The notes under the pieces are model-generated. The model saw only the letters and a program-made list of their open reading frames with translations, was not told where the DNA came from and ran no database searches. The translations under genes and the position numbers were made by a program. A DNA stretch of 64,000 bases from Marinilabiliales bacterium (GTDB lineage Bacteria; Bacteroidota; Bacteroidia; Bacteroidales; ML635J-15): positions 1-64,000 of the forward strand of contig PKTB01000006.1 of assembly GCA_002869385.1 (NCBI GenBank), read 5' to 3'. Below are positions 60,468 to 64,000 of this stretch, piece by piece. The stretch's first letter is position 1; each line of letters begins with the position of its first letter.

Positions 60468-61607
60468 ATGCTAATAGATAATTTAAAAGACTGTGTAAAA
60501 AAAAATTATAAAGACATTAAGAATCCTGTTTATGTTTACAATAAAGACGTAATAATAAAAACATGTCAGCATTTTACAGAAATTCCATATAAAAATAAAA
60601 GTATTCACTTCGCTACAATGGCGAACTGTAATCCTGATTTTCTTCAGATAATAAAGCAAGCCGGTTTAGATGTTTTTGTTAATTCACAACTACATTTAGA
60701 AGAAGTAAAAAATGTAGGTTTTACAAACTCTCAAATAATATTTACCGCATCATCTATAAGCAAAGAAATGATGGAATGTGTTTATCGAGAGGGAATACAA
60801 ATCAACCTTGATTCTTTGACACAATTAGAATTTTGGGTTAATAAGTATCCTGACAGAAATATTGGAATAAGATGTAATATTGAAAACAAGTTTCACAGAC
60901 CAAAAACAGGAAGAGCAGGAAGTTTTATTGGAGAAAACAGCAGGTTAGGTCTTACAGAAGATGAAATAAATTCGATAAAAACAAAAGAACAAATAAACGG
61001 ACTTCATATTTATGTTGGCACTGACATTATAGACATAGATTACTTTACAAGTTTCTATGAATCACTCATCGCTATATCTGATCAATTTCCAAATTTAGAA
61101 TACCTTGATTTTGGTGGTGGTTTTGGCATTGATACCAAAAATAATTTTGACTTCGAATTATATGGAAAAAAAATAACAGAGATTATGAATCGTTTCTCTG
61201 CTAAAAGAAACAAATCAATAAAACTTATTCTCGAACCCGGTAGGATTATAGGTGGTGAAGCAGGATTCTTTATTTGCAAAGTAACGGACATTAAATTTAG
61301 AAATGGGACTCAATATATTGGAGTAAATGCTAGTTCTACTCAATTTCCGAGACCATTGCTTTACCCTAACGAATCTAATCATCCAACTTATTTATTTGAC
61401 AAATCAGGAAATCTAAAAAACACAAAAGAAAAGGACACTAAAATAAATGGATGCTCTACCTATTCAAGAGACTTTCTTTCACACAAAACATCATTATCGG
61501 AGGCGAAAATTGATGATATTATTGTTTTAGGCAATGCCGGATCATACTGCTCGTCAATGTATACTGAGTTCCTTGGATTTAAAAAACCAAAAGAAATATT
61601 TATTTGA
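60468..61607 (+). CDS. Fold-III PLP-decarboxylase-like protein (Orn/DAP/Arg decarboxylase family 2) with Met at the PLP-lysine position
   Basis: 379 residues. Family features: alanine-racemase-like barrel with IHFATMANCNPDFLQII, LDFGGGFGI, LILEPGRIIGGEAGFF, and the C-terminal beta domain with GCSTYSRDFL (the CESGD-type cysteine) and GNAGSYCSSMYTEFLG. In LysA-type enzymes the barrel strand reads YA-V-K-AN; here it is FA-T-Met51-AN, so the Schiff-base lysine is replaced. Either the protein is not a PLP enzyme, or it belongs to a subfamily that uses another residue. First gene of a tight operon: the acyltransferase gene overlaps its stop by 4 bp. Confidence 0.8.
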   Translation: MLIDNLKDCVKKNYKDIKNPVYVYNKDVIIKTCQHFTEIPYKNKSIHFATMANCNPDFLQIIKQAGLDVFVNSQLHLEEVKNVGFTNSQIIFTASSISKEMMECVYREGIQINLDSLTQLEFWVNKYPDRNIGIRCNIENKFHRPKTGRAGSFIGENSRLGLTEDEINSIKTKEQINGLHIYVGTDIIDIDYFTSFYESLIAISDQFPNLEYLDFGGGFGIDTKNNFDFELYGKKITEIMNRFSAKRNKSIKLILEPGRIIGGEAGFFICKVTDIKFRNGTQYIGVNASSTQFPRPLLYPNESNHPTYLFDKSGNLKNTKEKDTKINGCSTYSRDFLSHKTSLSEAKIDDIIVLGNAGSYCSSMYTEFLGFKKPKEIFI

Positions 61608-62707
61608 AATTTATCGAATTACATAATGCACAAGATTTAGAGCAGTTCTACAGCTTTGGCAATAAAATTTATTCAAATAACAAATTTTATCGCTCCGATA
61701 ATGATATTATGCGTCTAGTGATTAAAGGACCATCAGACTTTCACAATCATGCTAAGATAATTCCAATTTTAGTTCAGATAGATAAAAAAACTGTAGCCAG
61801 ATTTGCATTCATACATGATAAAACTCTTCCAGAATACATTCAAGTGTCATTTTTTGAAGCAATTAAAGGAATTGACAATCTTACTGAAAATATTACCAAA
61901 CTGGCTAAAGAAAAATTCCCAAAAACAAATAAGATATGTTTTGGGCTAAATGGACATCTAAATTATGGAGCTGGGATATTATTAAATAATTTTGATAAAA
62001 TCCCTGTTTTCGGTTTACCATATAATCACTCATATTATCCTGATTATTTCCGAAACATGACAGCAAGAAAAATTACCTCATTTAGTTTCTTAGCAAGAAA
62101 AAGTGAGTATTTCAATAAGTTAAAGAACAGAATTAAAACTGATTCAAATATTTCAATTAGGAAGCTTGACAAAAAGAAACTTGTGAGAGATTCTGAAATA
62201 TACACAAAACTTAATAATGAATGCTTTCAGGAACATCCATATTGGGCAAATAGAACCAACAAAGAAGATTTAGAACTCTTCGAGCCATTTAGATTTATGC
62301 TACAAAACGAAAATTTAATTTTTGCTGAATATAAAGGCAAACCTGTTGGATTCTTGTTATGGTTTCCTGACTTTTATCAATTACTAAAAAGAGATAGAGA
62401 ACTAAAAGCTGCTCATCACTTGGATATTGATGTTTTAAGATTTAAATTTCTAAATAAAATAAACACATTTAGATTTACTGAAATCGCAATTCATCAGGAC
62501 TTTAGAAAAAAAAGTGTAGAAATGCTTCTTATAAATCAAATGGTTGATGATGTTATCTCTGCCGGGTACAAATATGGTACAGGGGGTTTCATTTTTGATG
62601 AAAATAAGGATAGCATTAACCTAGCACTTAAATATATAGAAAGAATTACAGGCGAGAAAGTATCTTCAGATAGTAAATATGCAGTATTTGAAACCAAACT
62701 TCGATAA
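61604..62707 (+). CDS. GNAT-like acyltransferase (FemAB/GNAT fold), operon gene 2
   Basis: 367 residues from a TTG at 61604 overlapping the previous stop (TTGA); no ATG lies close by and translational coupling fits. The C-terminal half has a GNAT-like core (NLIFAEYKGKPVGFLLWFP; FRFTEIAIHQDFRKKSVEMLLINQMV; GGFIFDENKDSINLALKYI), the N-terminal half a second alpha-beta region (ITKLAKEKFPKTNKICFGLNGHLNYG). This two-lobe layout resembles double-GNAT or FemX-like transferases. It probably moves an acyl or aminoacyl group to the product of the neighbouring enzymes (inference). It overlaps the radical SAM start by 1 bp (TAATG). Confidence 0.75.
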   Translation: MKFIELHNAQDLEQFYSFGNKIYSNNKFYRSDNDIMRLVIKGPSDFHNHAKIIPILVQIDKKTVARFAFIHDKTLPEYIQVSFFEAIKGIDNLTENITKLAKEKFPKTNKICFGLNGHLNYGAGILLNNFDKIPVFGLPYNHSYYPDYFRNMTARKITSFSFLARKSEYFNKLKNRIKTDSNISIRKLDKKKLVRDSEIYTKLNNECFQEHPYWANRTNKEDLELFEPFRFMLQNENLIFAEYKGKPVGFLLWFPDFYQLLKRDRELKAAHHLDIDVLRFKFLNKINTFRFTEIAIHQDFRKKSVEMLLINQMVDDVISAGYKYGTGGFIFDENKDSINLALKYIERITGEKVSSDSKYAVFETKLR

Positions 62708-63876
62708 TGGCAAAAACTAAATTCATATATGGTTTTAGAAAGAAACTCCTTGATATTGGCATATTGATTCGTTTATATAACAAGTCGTTTAGAGTTTTCG
62801 GCTTCATTTCCGCTTTTAAAGAAATAAGCAAATACTATCAAGACAATAGATGTCTTTTTAATACAAACCCAAACAGATATCTAAAGAAAGCTCATGAAAT
62901 AATAGCTGTACCTGATATGCCACCCGTTAATTCAAAAGAATTTATAGAATATATTATTCAGGATATTAAATGGATAAATCATGGAAATTTACCACAACCC
63001 GTATTTGCAATAGTATGTATTACCTCGAAATGTCCTTTTAAATGCAAATATTGCTATAATTCCAACTTACACACTAATGAAGAAAGGCTTAGTAAAGAGA
63101 CTATAATTGAGAACATTAGAAAACTGATAAATAATAATATTGAAAGCATCTATCTCTCAGGAGGTGAACCGATGATGAGAGAAAATGATCTTCATGAAAT
63201 TATAACAGAATTCAAAGAAACAAAAACAAGATTTTGGTTACTTTCCACCGGATATAATCTAGACATAGACAAGTTATTAAATTTAAAGAAAATTGGCCTT
63301 AAAGGCGTAATGATATCCTTGGACTCAATAGAATCTGGTCAAATTAATATTGTTAAAGGTAGTCAGAAAGCATTTGCATATGCAGAAAATGCTATAAGAG
63401 CTGCAAACAATGCCGGATTGATTGTTGCAATTGACAGTGTATTTGGTAAAAAATTACTAGAAAGAGTAAACTTCACAAATTTTATAAACTTTCTCGGCGA
63501 AAAGGGAGCACACTTTATTAATTGCTATTCTCCAAAACAAATGCATCATGTTTTAGATGGTGAATACGACAGTTTCACATTAACTGATTTTGAGAAATTA
63601 AATAAACTAATCAACAATAATCATAGATCAAAACAATTTAAAAATCTTCCAATCACCTACTCCCCGGATATATGGGAATCAAAACGAGGATGTGTAGGAG
63701 GAAAAATCTTCATTTATATAGACCCTGCAGGTGATGTAAAAAAATGTCCGTTTATTGAAAAATCTTATGGAAATCTTAGTAAAATGAGTTTAAATGAAAT
63801 TATGCTAAATTTAAGACAAGAGTCAGAAGAAAATATTTGTAATACAAATAGATTATTAAAAGATAAACAGTTTTAA
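62707..63876 (+). CDS. Radical SAM enzyme, SPASM-like, operon gene 3
   Basis: 389 residues. The radical SAM motif C-x3-C-x2-C is at Cys109, Cys113, Cys116 (TSKCPFKCKYCYNSN). GGEP is present (YLSGGEPMMRE), followed by strands of the partial barrel (FWLLSTGYNLDI, GVMISLDS). The C-terminus carries cysteines in SPASM-like context (KRGCVGGKIFIYIDPAGDVKKCPFIEKSYG ... ENICNTN), which would bind an auxiliary Fe-S cluster. An N-terminal extension of about 100 residues precedes the barrel. No precursor peptide gene is visible between the genes, so it may act on a small molecule instead of a RiPP. Confidence 0.88.
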   Translation: MAKTKFIYGFRKKLLDIGILIRLYNKSFRVFGFISAFKEISKYYQDNRCLFNTNPNRYLKKAHEIIAVPDMPPVNSKEFIEYIIQDIKWINHGNLPQPVFAIVCITSKCPFKCKYCYNSNLHTNEERLSKETIIENIRKLINNNIESIYLSGGEPMMRENDLHEIITEFKETKTRFWLLSTGYNLDIDKLLNLKKIGLKGVMISLDSIESGQINIVKGSQKAFAYAENAIRAANNAGLIVAIDSVFGKKLLERVNFTNFINFLGEKGAHFINCYSPKQMHHVLDGEYDSFTLTDFEKLNKLINNNHRSKQFKNLPITYSPDIWESKRGCVGGKIFIYIDPAGDVKKCPFIEKSYGNLSKMSLNEIMLNLRQESEENICNTNRLLKDKQF

Positions 63877-63877
63877 T

Positions 63878-64000
63878 CTAATCTATTAAGTTTATTTTTA
63901 GTTTTGATCCGTATTTTGCTCTAAAACCTTGTTTTAAATGAACTGATTTCCCTGCTGAAAGATGTACCTCAACACCAGGTTCAATTACAAATCTTGTTAA
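63878..64000 (-). CDS. C-terminal end of a gene running in from the right (partial)
   Basis: 40 codons and TAG, minus strand, convergent with the radical SAM gene. The sequence (GVEVHLSAGKSVHLKQGFRAKYGSKLKINLID) shows the G-x3-L-x2-GF-A-x2-GS pattern seen at the C-terminus of many secreted Bacteroidota proteins. Too little is visible to name it. Confidence 0.6.
   Translation of the reverse strand, partial: LTRFVIEPGVEVHLSAGKSVHLKQGFRAKYGSKLKINLID

Noticed and set aside
62707..63876. RiPP cluster around the radical SAM enzyme
   Set aside because: No short precursor-like gene between or before the three overlapping genes; one beyond 64 kb cannot be excluded.

Overview
This 64 kb window is AT-rich DNA from a member of the Bacteroidota, most likely the Bacteroidales/Marinilabiliales side of the phylum. 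The evidence is type IX secretion (T9SS) C-terminal sorting domains, gingipain-type C25 peptidases with PKD/GEVED/SprB modules, a GLPGLI protein beside an OMP_b-brl_3 barrel, a TonB receptor with a carboxypeptidase-like N-terminal domain, TIGR02757, a GNAT-nitrilase fusion, and promoters of the phylum-specific TTTG-N19/20-TAnnTTTG type. Most genes lack a clear Shine-Dalgarno sequence.

Layout. 1-17.8 kb (minus strand): three tandem giant paralogues of a secreted gingipain-like protease. The first runs off the left edge; two end in near-identical terminators and two share a promoter block. 17.9-23.2 kb: a lipoprotein, an ankyrin/barrel protein, tRNA-Arg(CCG), a glycosyltransferase, a response regulator and a secreted beta-helix-like lipoprotein. 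23.3-27.3 kb: a TonB-dependent receptor and two small secreted proteins. 27.3-38 kb: lipoproteins, a Cys-cluster protein, a DEAD-box helicase, DUF1456, a TerB-like protein, a GxxExxY nuclease-like gene inside inverted TTTGCG repeats, an LPP20-type lipoprotein, a NAD(P)-binding protein, an HtrA protease, dapF and two paralogous lipoproteins. 38-45 kb: a T9SS subtilase, TrmN6, TIGR02757, a LysE exporter and a GNAT. 45-49.6 kb: the housekeeping block rplY-pth-psd, dnaB, lolD. 49.6-60.2 kb: a C10 protease, an M20 peptidase overlapping alr, the GNAT-nitrilase fusion, and an outer-membrane barrel with its GLPGLI partner. 60.4-63.9 kb: an overlapping three-gene operon of a decarboxylase-like protein, an acyltransferase and a radical SAM enzyme.

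Two things stand out. First, ten genes carry a total of 14 in-frame stop codons (9 TAA, 5 TAG, no TGA), with the reading frame open and homologous on both sides, plus one single-base frameshift in an eleventh gene. The housekeeping genes are all intact. The sites are compatible with recent G:C to T:A transversions or with a data artefact; recoding is unlikely because the residues replaced differ. Second, the operon at the right end pairs a fold-III PLP-decarboxylase homologue, which has Met where the PLP lysine should be, with a GNAT and a radical SAM/SPASM-like enzyme. I do not recognise this combination; it is the best candidate here for an undescribed pathway.

Taken together, the window is dominated by surface and secreted functions: at least five large secreted proteases (three C25, one S8, one C10), an uptake receptor and several lipoproteins. 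This suits a proteolytic, surface- or particle-attached life.
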